From assembly GCA_018715125.1 (NCBI GenBank), contig DVMF01000059.1, positions 1-39,181 of the forward strand: a stretch of DNA of 39,181 bases. Reading direction: 5' to 3'. A program made the position numbers and the translations under genes. Origin of the DNA: Candidatus Coprousia avicola (GTDB lineage Bacteria; Actinomycetota; Coriobacteriia; Coriobacteriales; Coriobacteriaceae). Positions 24,560 to 32,270 of this stretch are shown in pieces (position 1 is the first letter of the stretch; the number at the start of each line of letters is the position of its first letter). The notes below the pieces were generated by a model. That model made no database searches, was not told where the DNA came from, and worked only from the letters and a program-made list of their open reading frames with translations.

Positions 24560-24614
24560 GTTGAGATCCTTTCTCAGAAGCGATGTTTCCAGAAGGGACA
24601 GGTGCTATGTTGCG

Positions 24615-25361
24615 CTACTCGGCAGCGACCTCAGCGGGGGCCTCGGCGGGAGCGGCCATCTCGGCCTCGGAGATCTGCTCCTTGCCGGCGCCGGCGAGGC
24701 AGGCATCAGCCATGAGCTCGCACATGAGGGTGACCGCGGAGATGGCATCGTCGTTGCAGGGGATGCCGTAATCGACCTCGTCGGGGTCGGAGTTGGTGTC
24801 GATGAGGGCGACGACCGGGATGTTCAGGCGACGCGCCTCCTTGATGGCGTTCTCCTCGCGCTTGGTGTCGATCACGAAGAGCGCGGCGGGCAGGCCCTTG
24901 AGGTCGCGAGCGCCACCGAGGTTGGTCTGCAGCTTGGCGAGCTCCTTGCCGAGCACCGCCTGCTCCTTCTTGGGGAGCACGGCCATGCGGCCGTCCTCGA
25001 CCATGGTCTCGAGCTCCTCCATGCGGTTGATGCGGGAGCGGATGGTGACGAAGTTGGTGAGCATGCCGCCGAGCCAGCGCTGGTTGATGTAGGGCATGCC
25101 GGCGCGCTCGGCAGCGGCGCGCACGGGCTCCTGGGCCTGCTTCTTGGTGCCGACGAAGAGCACCTTGCCACCCTTGGCGGCGTTGCGCAGGAACGAGTAG
25201 GCCTGGTCAGCGTTGATGATGGTCTGCTTGAGGTCGAGGATGTAGATGCCGTTGCGCTCACCGAAGATGAACGGCTTCATCTTGGGGTTCCAGCGACGGG
25301 TCTGGTGGCCGAAGTGGCACCCGGCCTCGAGCAGCGTGCGGATGGTGATCTTGGTAGCCAT
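24615..25361 (-). CDS. rpsB: 30S ribosomal protein S2
   Basis: S2 is a primary protein of the small subunit. The 248-residue protein begins [20 protein letters not shown], followed by [31 protein letters not shown] and the conserved [20 protein letters not shown]; an Ala/Glu-rich tail (about 225-248) ends it. The ATG at 25361 has AGGAGG at normal spacing; the open frame continuing to 25442 is leader. Promoter and structured leader are at 25374-25529. Confidence 0.97.
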   Translation of the reverse strand: MATKITIRTLLEAGCHFGHQTRRWNPKMKPFIFGERNGIYILDLKQTIINADQAYSFLRNAAKGGKVLFVGTKKQAQEPVRAAAERAGMPYINQRWLGGMLTNFVTIRSRINRMEELETMVEDGRMAVLPKKEQAVLGKELAKLQTNLGGARDLKGLPAALFVIDTKREENAIKEARRLNIPVVALIDTNSDPDEVDYGIPCNDDAISAVTLMCELMADACLAGAGKEQISEAEMAAPAEAPAEVAAE

Positions 25362-25373
25362 GGTAAACCTCCT

Positions 25374-25494
25374 GTGGTTCGCCTCCGCGCGGGGTCGACC
25401 TCCTCCTACCACCCGGGACCTGCTACCGAGCCCGGGCACCACGGCGGAGAAGTAGCCGCGCGTGTGTGATGAGTACGCGTTGCCGACGGCAACG
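25374..25494 (-). promoter_or_regulatory. Structured 5' leader of rpsB, possible S2 autoregulation
   Basis: The presumed transcript begins near 25494 with a 7-bp hairpin (CGTTGCC/GGCAACG, 25478-25494). A second hairpin pairs two CCCGGG blocks (25412-25417 and 25431-25436), enclosed by a GTGGT/ACCAC stem (25438-25442 with 25374-25378). That outer stem ends directly against the AGGAGG ribosome-binding site (25368-25373). Ribosomal protein S2 is known to repress its own leader in other bacteria; a similar role here is inference. Confidence 0.5.
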
Positions 25495-25500
25495 TTCGAA

Positions 25501-25529
25501 ATGATAGCAGGAGCGCGTCGTCATTCCAA
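25501..25529 (-). promoter_or_regulatory. Promoter of rpsB-tsf
   Basis: On the minus strand TTGGAA (25524-25529), 17-bp spacer and TATCAT (25501-25506), with TGC before the -10 giving an extended form. It lies within 30 bases of the xerC stop. Confidence 0.75.
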
Positions 25530-25555
25530 GGGGGATTTTCCGCTCCGGCAACTCT

Positions 25556-26509
25556 TCACGCCTCGTCCCCGCGCGGATGGGATTGGCGGAGCGCCTGCTT
25601 CAACCGGTCGGGCGTGAGGTGGGTGTAGATGGTGGTCGTCGACAGGCTCGCATGGCCGAGCAGCTCCTGCACGCTGCGCAGGTCCGCCCCGCCCTCCAGA
25701 AGATCGGTCGCGAAGGAGTGCCGCATCGCATGGGGCGTGACATCGTCGGGCAGGCCCGCCAGCCGGGCGAGGCGGTGGAACCGGTTTCTGAGCGCGGCGG
25801 CGCTCATGCGGTTGCCGCGCGCGGATATGAACAGCGGGCGGGCCCCCGGGGCGGCGTCGCTGCGCTTGGCGGCGTCGAGAAGGGCAGGCCTGCCCTCCCG
25901 GAGATAGCGCTCGACCGCATCGAGCGCGCGCCGGTATAGGGGGACGATGCGCTCCTTGGAACCCTTTCCGAACAGGCGCACCGTGCCCTCGGCGGCGTCC
26001 ACGCTCTCAATGTCCATGCCGGCGAGCTCGGAGATGCGCGCACCCGAAGCATAGAGCAGCTCCAGCATGGCCTGGTCCCGAAGGCCCGCGGGCGTGGCGA
26101 GGTCCGCGACGCCGAAGAGGCGCTCCATGCCCGCGCGGTCGACCGTGGCCGGCAGGGTCCGCCCGATCTTCGGCGACTGAAGCGAGAGCGCCGCATCCGA
26201 GGCGGGGACGCCCTCGAGCTGGCACCATCGGAAGAACGCGCGCAGCGCGGATAGGTGCGCCGCGAGCGTGCGCGGGGCATAGCGCGCCCGACGCAAGTCG
26301 CCGAGGTACGACCTGAGGTCGCCGACAGTCGGCTCGAGTGGCGGCACCTCGCACCGGGCGGCCCAGCCGCCATACTGCTCCAGATGGGTGGTGTATGCCC
26401 GCACGGTCTCGGGAGAGAGGCCGCGCACCCGTGCGATATAGGCTATGAAGGCGTCGAGCGCCTCCAGGTAGGCGGGATCGACCGCGCGATCACCCAAGGC
26501 TCGCCGCAC
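25556..26509 (-). CDS. xerC: Tyrosine recombinase XerC/XerD family
   Basis: Xer recombinases resolve chromosome dimers at dif. The 317-residue protein has an N-terminal SAM-like core-binding domain (LEALDAFIAYIARVRGLS) and the catalytic domain with Arg (ASGARISELAG), Lys (FGKGSKERIVPL), HAMRHSFATDLLEGGADL in part, LLGHASLSTTTIYTHL with the nucleophilic Tyr. The GTG at 26509 overlaps trmFO by 20 bp; a TTG at 26497 is an alternative. Position beside trmFO matches XerC (CodV) of Bacillus, but XerC and XerD are hard to separate by motif. It is a housekeeping copy, not an integrase of a mobile element. Confidence 0.9.
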   Translation of the reverse strand: MRRALGDRAVDPAYLEALDAFIAYIARVRGLSPETVRAYTTHLEQYGGWAARCEVPPLEPTVGDLRSYLGDLRRARYAPRTLAAHLSALRAFFRWCQLEGVPASDAALSLQSPKIGRTLPATVDRAGMERLFGVADLATPAGLRDQAMLELLYASGARISELAGMDIESVDAAEGTVRLFGKGSKERIVPLYRRALDAVERYLREGRPALLDAAKRSDAAPGARPLFISARGNRMSAAALRNRFHRLARLAGLPDDVTPHAMRHSFATDLLEGGADLRSVQELLGHASLSTTTIYTHLTPDRLKQALRQSHPRGDEA

Positions 26510-27830
26510 CCCAGATATCCGGACGCGAGGCGATGTAGGCGTCTAGGTCGGCGAGGGCGCGCTCGCTGTACGCCGCGTAGCGGTCGCGCTTGGAGCGGCG
26601 CCTGCCGTCCGAGAGTGGCGGCACCAGCCCGAAGTTGACGTGCATGGGCTGATAGCCCTCGGTGGCGGGATCGGTCGCATAGGCGACAAGCGATCCCAGC
26701 GCACCCGTGCGCGGCAGTGCGACGGGAGGCATCCCGGCGAGCTCGGCATGGGTCTGAAGCGCGGCCAGCAGCCCCGACGCGATGGCTTCCACATACCCCT
26801 CGGTCCCGCAGATCTGGCCCGCGAGACGCACGCCCGTCCCGGGAATGGCGAACGTGGGGTCGAGCACGTGCGGCGCATCCACGAAGGTGTTCCTGTGCAT
26901 GACGCCGTAACGGAAAAACTCCGCCTGCTCGAGCCCCGGAATGAGGCGAAAGACGCGCCGCTGCTCCGGCCAGGTGAGGTTCGTCTGGAATCCGACGAGG
27001 TTGTACGCGGTCCCCTCGCGGTTCTCGGCGCGCAGCTGAACGGCCGCCCAGGGACGATGCCCGGTGCGCGGGTCGGTGAGGCCGACGGGCTTGAGGGCGC
27101 CGAAGCGCAGGGCGTCGCGGCCCGTCCGCGCGATCTCCTCCACCGGCTGGCACGCCTGGAAGAGGTCTCCGCGCTCGAAATCCTTCTGCACGACGCGGTC
27201 GGCAGCGACGAGCTCGTCGATGAAGTGCTCGTACTCCTCGCGGTTGAAAGGGGCATTCAGGTAGTCGCCCGCCCCCTGATCCTCATAGCGCGATTGCGCG
27301 AAGAGCACGTCGCGATCGACCGTCGAGGCATCCACGATGGGCGCGGCCGCGTCGAAGAACGCGAGCGAGGAGCCACCCACCCTCTGCCGTATGTCCTCGG
27401 CGAGAGCCGGGGCGCAGAGGGGGCCCGCCGCGATGACGGCGGGTGCCGGGGGGAGGCTCGTCACCTCGTCGCGCACGACCTCAATCAGGGGCTCCGAGGC
27501 GATGCGGCCCTCGACGGCAGCCGAGAACCGCTCGCGGTCGACCGCGAGCGCGCCGCCGGCGGGCACGGCGGCCTCCCGCGCGCAGGAGAGAAGCACCGAG
27601 CCCATGCGCTCCAGCTCGGCCTTGAGAAGTCCCGCCGCGGAGTCTATGCGCGTCGCCTTGAGCGAGTTCGAGCACACGAGCTCCGCCAGATGCCCCGTAT
27701 GGTGCGCAGGGGACATGGTTTCGGGGCGCATCTCGTGCAGCTCCACCGGTATGCCGCGCGCCGCCAGCGCGAGCGCGCACTCGCAGCCGGCGAGCCCTCC
27801 CCCTACAACCGTTACGCGTGGCAGCCTCAT
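26490..27830 (-). CDS. trmFO: Methylenetetrahydrofolate-tRNA-(uracil-5-)-methyltransferase TrmFO
   Basis: TrmFO uses folate and FAD to make ribothymidine at position 54 of tRNA. The 446-residue flavoprotein begins with VTVVGGGLAGCECALALA (FAD-binding), then ELHEMRP, HHTGHLAELVCSNSLKA and the late motif YQPMHVNFGLVPPL. All four tRNAs in this window contain TTC in the T-loop, the target sequence. ATG at 27830 has GGAGGGGAG upstream. In many Gram-positive bacteria it lies between topA and xerC; here topA is missing and dprA is the direct neighbour. Confidence 0.97.
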   Translation of the reverse strand: MRLPRVTVVGGGLAGCECALALAARGIPVELHEMRPETMSPAHHTGHLAELVCSNSLKATRIDSAAGLLKAELERMGSVLLSCAREAAVPAGGALAVDRERFSAAVEGRIASEPLIEVVRDEVTSLPPAPAVIAAGPLCAPALAEDIRQRVGGSSLAFFDAAAPIVDASTVDRDVLFAQSRYEDQGAGDYLNAPFNREEYEHFIDELVAADRVVQKDFERGDLFQACQPVEEIARTGRDALRFGALKPVGLTDPRTGHRPWAAVQLRAENREGTAYNLVGFQTNLTWPEQRRVFRLIPGLEQAEFFRYGVMHRNTFVDAPHVLDPTFAIPGTGVRLAGQICGTEGYVEAIASGLLAALQTHAELAGMPPVALPRTGALGSLVAYATDPATEGYQPMHVNFGLVPPLSDGRRRSKRDRYAAYSERALADLDAYIASRPDIWGAASLG

Positions 27831-27860
27831 GGTCTCCCCTCCCGTTCGAAGTGTTCCGCC

Positions 27861-28790
27861 CTATTGTGCACCATGCAGCGACCGTTCGAGCAGAGCCCCG
27901 GCAGAAGCCGCGTAACGTCCATCGATGAGGCGTTCGACGCGACCCGCAACCGTCAGCTCGCTCAGCAGCTCGAGACAGCTCCTCACATCGCACCCCATCA
28001 CGCATCGGAGCTCCTCTGCCGTGAGCGGCGTCGCCGCCAACGCGTCAAGGACCTTTTGCGTGACCGTATCCGGAGACGAGGCCGACGGATCGGGAACGTA
28101 CTCGTGGCGGAGCGTCCCGTAGATGCGCGAGAGGGCGCACTCGAGACCGGCTGCGTCGGGCACGATAGTGGCCCCCGCCTCGATCAGGTAGTTGGACCCT
28201 CGAGAGGCGGGTGAGAACACCGAGCCCGGTGCCGCCAGGACCTCGCGTCCCACCTGAACCGCCGCCTCGGCGGTTGAGAACGTGCCCGAGGGCATGCCCG
28301 CCTCGGCTACGAAGACCGCAGCGGAGAGCGCAGCGATGATGCGGTTCCGCTTGGGAAACGCATAGCGGCGCGGCTGCATGCCCCAAGGTTCAAGGGATAC
28401 GACCGCTCCCCCGCGGCGGATGGCCTCTTCGAAGAGCCCGGCGTTCCGCGCGGGGTACGCCACATCGGCGCCGGTTCCCAGAACGACGATATGGACACCG
28501 CCCGCGTCGAGCGCCTTTCTGCCCGCCACCATGTCGCACCCGAGCGCCCCGCCCGATACGACCGCAAGGCCGCTCTCGACCGCGATCTGGGCCGCGAGCT
28601 CGCACAGCGCCTCCCCATAGGGCGTGATGCGCCGCGTGCCGACAATGGACAGGCTCGGAAGCCGCAGCGCCTCGACCGCGCCCCGCCCGAAGAGGCGGGC
28701 AGGGGGATCGGGGAGGTCCTCGAGCGCCGCAGGGTAATCCGCATCGCCCCGACGGAGCACCCACCCGTCACGGGGAATGGAAGCCGCCAT
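27861..28790 (-). CDS. dprA: DNA-processing protein DprA (Smf), divergent
   Basis: DprA binds incoming single-stranded DNA during natural transformation and loads RecA. The 309-residue protein keeps the Rossmann core: LSIVGTRRITPYGE, VVLGTGADVAYPARN, FPKRNRIIAALS, SGTFSTAEAAVQVGREV, GSNYLIEAGATIV. A C-terminal winged helix follows (about 235-305, TPLTAEELRCVMG). The usual SGxARGID is SGGALGCD here (79-86), and the SEYP segment is changed to SLEPWG. The ATG at 28790 shares one base with the comM stop (TGATG) and has GGAGG at 5 bp. The pair comM-dprA suggests a competence-related unit. Confidence 0.9.
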   Translation of the reverse strand: MAASIPRDGWVLRRGDADYPAALEDLPDPPARLFGRGAVEALRLPSLSIVGTRRITPYGEALCELAAQIAVESGLAVVSGGALGCDMVAGRKALDAGGVHIVVLGTGADVAYPARNAGLFEEAIRRGGAVVSLEPWGMQPRRYAFPKRNRIIAALSAAVFVAEAGMPSGTFSTAEAAVQVGREVLAAPGSVFSPASRGSNYLIEAGATIVPDAAGLECALSRIYGTLRHEYVPDPSASSPDTVTQKVLDALAATPLTAEELRCVMGCDVRSCLELLSELTVAGRVERLIDGRYAASAGALLERSLHGAQ

Positions 28791-30295
28791 CACAACCTCC
28801 CCTCCGCACCGTACATAGACGCCTCCATGATGTGCCGCCGCTCGACATCGGGCCTCTCGTCCAGATCGGCGATGGTCCGCGCGATGCGGCAGAGGCGTGC
28901 GAGCCCCCGCGCGCTCAGATGCTGGGATCGGGCGATGGCGAGGGCGCACCCCTCCTCCCGGGCGCGCAGCGCCACCTCGCCGACACCCGGCACCCCCGTG
29001 CGCCCGGAGGCCGCCTCCCCGTTCTCCCGGGCACGGCGCCACCCCCTGAACGCGCGGCCGCGCTGCACCTGCTCGGCCATGGACGCGCTCGAAAGCCCCT
29101 GCTCGCCGTGCAGCACCTGTCCGGCGTCGGGCCGTGTGATGCTGAGGATGAGGTCGATACGGTCTAATAGGGGCCCGGATAGGCGCGCACGGTACCGCTC
29201 GATGGATGCGATCGAGCACCGGCAGGGCACCTCGGGGTCGCCGAGGTAACCGCACGGGCAGGGATTGCTCGCCGCCACGAGCTGAAAGCTGCAGGGAAAC
29301 GTATACGTGCCGTCGACGCGCACGAGGCGGACGCATCCCTCCTCAAGGGGCTGCCTGAGCGTATCGAGCACTGAGGGCGGATACTCTGCGAGCTCATCGA
29401 GGAAGAGGACCCCTCCGTGAGCGAGGCTCACCTCACCCGGGCGCACCGGGCGCCCGCCTCCGAGAAGCCCGGCAGCGGAGGCGGTGTGATGCGGGCTCCT
29501 AAACGGCCGCTCGCCACCAAGGATGCCCTCGATGGGCTCTCCTGCGACGGAGTGGATGCGGAGCGCCTCCTGCTGCACGGCGGGATCGATGGGAGGAAGG
29601 ATGGTGGTAAGCCGCTGCGCGAGCATCGTCTTGCCCGACCCGGGGGCGCCGATCATGAGCATGCCGTGACCGCCCACCGCGGCGATAACGCAGGCGCGCT
29701 TGGCTCCCTCCTGCCCGATCACGTCCGCGTAATCAAGCGGGTCGCTGCGCAAGGGAGGCGTCGCCGCCCCCTGAGGGTAGGCGCTGAGCGCTTCGCCCAA
29801 GCCGCCTTTCAGCTCTCCGAGCCCCGTGAGCAGACCCGTGCGGACACCGGCGAGCGCGACGTGGTCATAGATCCAGTTTCCCACGAGCATGCGACCGGTA
29901 TCGCGCGCGAGAATCTGATAGGCGACCTCGCCTCGCACGGGCCGCACCATGGCGTCGAGCGTCAGCTCGCCCACAAAGAGCGCACCCTCGAGCCCGTTCA
30001 GGGGAATCTGCCCCGATCCGGCGAGAATGCCGACGGCTATGGCGAGATCGAGCCCCGTACCGGTCTTGCGGATATCGCCGGGCGTGAGATTGACGACGAT
30101 GTTCTTACGGGGAAGCTCGTATCCCGCCGACCTGAGGGCGCTGCGCACGCGCTGGCGCCCCTCGAGCACCGCGCCGTCCGCCATCCCCACGTAGTGTATC
30201 GAGGGTATGCCCCCGCTCATGGCGACCTCGACCGTCACGGGCACCGCCTCGACCCCGCGCAGGCATGCGGCGTTTATGGAGACGAAGCTGCCCAT
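28790..30295 (-). CDS. comM: ComM-like AAA+ ATPase (Mg-chelatase-related, YifB family)
   Basis: ComM is a hexameric helicase that promotes branch migration during integration of transforming DNA. The 501-residue protein has an N-terminal Lon-protease-like S5 domain (IHYVGMADGAVLEGRQRVRS), a P-loop GAPGSGKT at 216-223, Walker B LFLDELAEYPPS, the finger-like cysteine segment NPCPCGYLGDPEVPCRC and a C-terminal Mg-chelatase domain (AIARSQHLSARGLARLCRIA). Start choice: ATG at 30295 is coupled to the yraN stop as TGATG; ATG at 30307 would add four residues. It is followed by dprA. Confidence 0.93.
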   Translation of the reverse strand: MGSFVSINAACLRGVEAVPVTVEVAMSGGIPSIHYVGMADGAVLEGRQRVRSALRSAGYELPRKNIVVNLTPGDIRKTGTGLDLAIAVGILAGSGQIPLNGLEGALFVGELTLDAMVRPVRGEVAYQILARDTGRMLVGNWIYDHVALAGVRTGLLTGLGELKGGLGEALSAYPQGAATPPLRSDPLDYADVIGQEGAKRACVIAAVGGHGMLMIGAPGSGKTMLAQRLTTILPPIDPAVQQEALRIHSVAGEPIEGILGGERPFRSPHHTASAAGLLGGGRPVRPGEVSLAHGGVLFLDELAEYPPSVLDTLRQPLEEGCVRLVRVDGTYTFPCSFQLVAASNPCPCGYLGDPEVPCRCSIASIERYRARLSGPLLDRIDLILSITRPDAGQVLHGEQGLSSASMAEQVQRGRAFRGWRRARENGEAASGRTGVPGVGEVALRAREEGCALAIARSQHLSARGLARLCRIARTIADLDERPDVERRHIMEASMYGAEGRL

Positions 30296-30789
30296 CACTG
30301 CTCGCATTCCCAGTCGAAGGCCCCGCAGGCCTGCTCGATCTCGATGGCATTCTGGCGGTAGACGGTGATGCCGACAGTATCGAAGCGCAGCGAGGGGACA
30401 GGGAAGTTGTCCATCTGGTAGCTCGCCGCGATGCGCCGGTACCGGCGGCGCTTGCGCGCGTCGACCGCCTCCTCGGGGTACGCGTCGCCCGATCGCTCCC
30501 GCGCCCGCCGCGTCTTAACCTCGACGAGCACGATGCATTCCTCTATCTGGTCGTACGCGACGTAGTCCGCCTCCCCTTCGGGACAGCGGTAGCTATGCTG
30601 GATGAGCTCGTAGCCGTTGCGCACCAGAAACAACCCGGCCAGGTACTCGCCGAGCTCGCCGAGTTCGTGGGGTGTCAAATTCTGCACGGGGACGTCGTGC
30701 CACAGGGGCGCCTCCCCTTCCCCGAACGCGTCGTCCCAATCGATTTCACCCAGGTTCCACCGTTCGTGAATCGTCCGCTCTCGCTGCAT
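30295..30789 (-). CDS. yraN: YraN/UPF0102 family endonuclease-like protein
   Basis: YraN proteins have a restriction-endonuclease-like fold; their role is uncertain, often tied to recombination or DNA repair through neighbours such as comM and rnhB. The 164-residue product has the motifs LGELGEYLAGLFLVRNGYEL, GEADYVAYD and VLVEVKTRRAR, which carry the Asp and Glu-x-Lys of a PD-(D/E)XK site. An N-terminal extension of about 40 residues precedes the domain. ATG at 30789 has GGGAGAGGA close by; an ATG at 30819 is a less likely start. The gene is 162 bp downstream of rnhB. Confidence 0.88.
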   Translation of the reverse strand: MQRERTIHERWNLGEIDWDDAFGEGEAPLWHDVPVQNLTPHELGELGEYLAGLFLVRNGYELIQHSYRCPEGEADYVAYDQIEECIVLVEVKTRRARERSGDAYPEEAVDARKRRRYRRIAASYQMDNFPVPSLRFDTVGITVYRQNAIEIEQACGAFDWECEQ

Positions 30790-30950
30790 GTCCTCTCCCT
30801 TCTCGTTGGGTGAGGACATCTTCTCCCGGCGGTCTGACCAGACGGCGACGGCAATCCACGCGCGCCGCACGCCGGGCAAACGGATATCAACGTGGATCTG
30901 ACCGTGCAGGTCACAGGGCGGAAATGAACCGCCCGCCAGTGAGGCGGCAA

Positions 30951-31739
30951 CTAAAAGAGGCTCTCGGTCTCCAGAAAGTTTCCACAGAAGTTCACCCGAT
31001 GCTCGGGGCAGAGGCCCCGCTTTTTGATGGCGGCGATGTGCTCGGGTGAAGCGTAACCCTTGCTCTCGGCAAGATGATAGCCTGGGTACTCGGCATCGAG
31101 CTCTACCATGAGCTCATCACGGGTCACCTTGGCGACGATGGATGCCGCGGCGATGCAGGCGACCTCGGCATCGCCGTGCACGACGTCGCGCTCGCGCTCG
31201 ACGGCATGGAGCGGATTGCCGTCCATGAGCACGCAATCGTATGCGATACCGAGATCGGCGACCGCCAGCTGCACGGCCCTCCTCAGGGCGCGCGCCATGC
31301 CCCCCTCGTCGATCTCCGAGGCGGGGATCTGCCCGAAGCCGATGGCGACGGCGACGTCGGCGATACGCTCCGCCAAAAGCTCGCGCTTGGCCGGCGTGAG
31401 CTTCTTGGAGTCGTTGATGCCCCAAATGGGGGGCGTATCGGGGAGAACGACGGCGCACACGAGGAGAGGCCCCGCAACGGACCCGCGACCGACCTCGTCG
31501 ACGCCCACGATAACGCCGTCGCCTCCGAGCGCGCGCATACGCGCGTACATCGCTCGGACCCGGTCGCGCTCCGCAGTCTCCCGGTCATATCGGCGCCGCG
31601 CCCTATCGAGCGCCTGCGAAACCTGGCGGCGCGGGTCGTCCCCGTAGCGCTCGATCAGGTGCGGGATCTCCTCGAACGAGGCGCTCGAGATCTCCCCCGC
31701 GATATGCGCCGCCGGCTGAGAGCTATGCTGGTTTGCCAT
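30951..31739 (-). CDS. rnhB: Ribonuclease HII
   Basis: RNase HII cuts the RNA strand of RNA-DNA hybrids and removes single misincorporated ribonucleotides. The 262-residue protein carries the catalytic GVDEVGRGS with Asp81 and Glu82, NDSKKLTPAKRE, CVLMDG and AASIVAKVTRDELM. The first 75 residues form an extra N-terminal domain (Arg-rich helix RARRRYDRETAERDRVRAM) like that in Bacillus RnhB. ATG at 31739 has GAGGTGG upstream and lies 20 bp beyond the rplS terminator, so expression may depend on readthrough or on a promoter I cannot see. Confidence 0.95.
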   Translation of the reverse strand: MANQHSSQPAAHIAGEISSASFEEIPHLIERYGDDPRRQVSQALDRARRRYDRETAERDRVRAMYARMRALGGDGVIVGVDEVGRGSVAGPLLVCAVVLPDTPPIWGINDSKKLTPAKRELLAERIADVAVAIGFGQIPASEIDEGGMARALRRAVQLAVADLGIAYDCVLMDGNPLHAVERERDVVHGDAEVACIAAASIVAKVTRDELMVELDAEYPGYHLAESKGYASPEHIAAIKKRGLCPEHRVNFCGNFLETESLF

Positions 31740-31759
31740 GGAACCACCTCGTGGATACG

Positions 31760-31783
31760 AAAAGGGCCGCCCTCGGGCGGCCC
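31760..31783 (-). terminator. Intrinsic terminator of rplS
   Basis: On the minus strand GGGCCGCC and GGCGGCCC form a perfect 8-bp stem with loop CGAG, followed by TTTT. It lies 21 bases after the rplS stop. Confidence 0.9.
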
Positions 31784-31804
31784 TCGCTCGTGCTATGGGA
31801 GCTC

Positions 31805-32146
31805 TTAGCGCTTCTCGGGGATGCGCGCAGCCTTGCCCACGCGATCGCGCAGGTAGTAGAGCTTGGCGCGGCGCACGCGGCCGTGGCGCACGACCTCGAG
31901 CTTACCGATCTTGGGGCTGTGAAGCGGGAAGGTGCGCTCGACGCCCACGCCGAAGGAGATCTTGCGCACGGTGAAGGTCTCGCGCGCACCGGCACCGCTC
32001 ATGCGGATGACGTCGCCCTGGAAGACCTGGATGCGCTCGCGATCGCCCTCCTTGATGCGATAGTGCACCTTGACGTTGTCGCCGACGCGGACCTGCGGGA
32101 TGTCCTCGCGGATCTGCTGACGCTCAATAGCGCGGATGTAGTCCAT
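31805..32146 (-). CDS. rplS: 50S ribosomal protein L19
   Basis: L19 sits at the subunit interface. The 113-residue protein shows [30 protein letters not shown], the family hallmark [40 protein letters not shown] and [19 protein letters not shown] at 32146 follows AAGGACGAG. It has its own promoter and terminator, unlike genomes where it follows trmD directly; here rimM-trmD lie about 3.8 kb upstream with lepB and glyQS between. Confidence 0.97.
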   Translation of the reverse strand: MDYIRAIERQQIREDIPQVRVGDNVKVHYRIKEGDRERIQVFQGDVIRMSGAGARETFTVRKISFGVGVERTFPLHSPKIGKLEVVRHGRVRRAKLYYLRDRVGKAARIPEKR

Positions 32147-32177
32147 TTCTCGTCCTTACTCTTGTCCAGAGGTGCCC

Positions 32178-32243
32178 CGCCCGTAGGCGGACACATGGGT
32201 TTGACAAACGAAATAAGTATACGCAAAGCTCATCGCTTGGCAA
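32178..32243 (-). promoter_or_regulatory. Promoter and leader hairpin of rplS
   Basis: On the minus strand TTGCCA (32238-32243), 16-bp spacer and TATACT (32216-32221) form a good promoter. The leader of about 60 bases holds a small hairpin, CCGCC/GGCGG (32178-32191). L19 leaders with regulatory structure are known in Firmicutes; this one is not clearly the same fold. Confidence 0.65.
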
Positions 32244-32270
32244 GTGGAGATTTGAGGTGCCCCGACCTGC

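Noticed and set aside
23015..24715. Plus-strand open frame of 566 codons across pyrH and tsf
   Set aside because: Antisense shadow spanning two genes and a terminator; no known fold and no ribosome-binding site.
25556..26509. Xer-type recombinase as sign of a genomic island or integron
   Set aside because: It lies in the conserved trmFO-xerC position, no attachment repeats or cargo genes accompany it, and it is not next to the tRNAs.
26640..28214. Plus-strand open frame of 524 codons opposite trmFO and dprA
   Set aside because: Antisense to two well-conserved genes and no recognisable domain.
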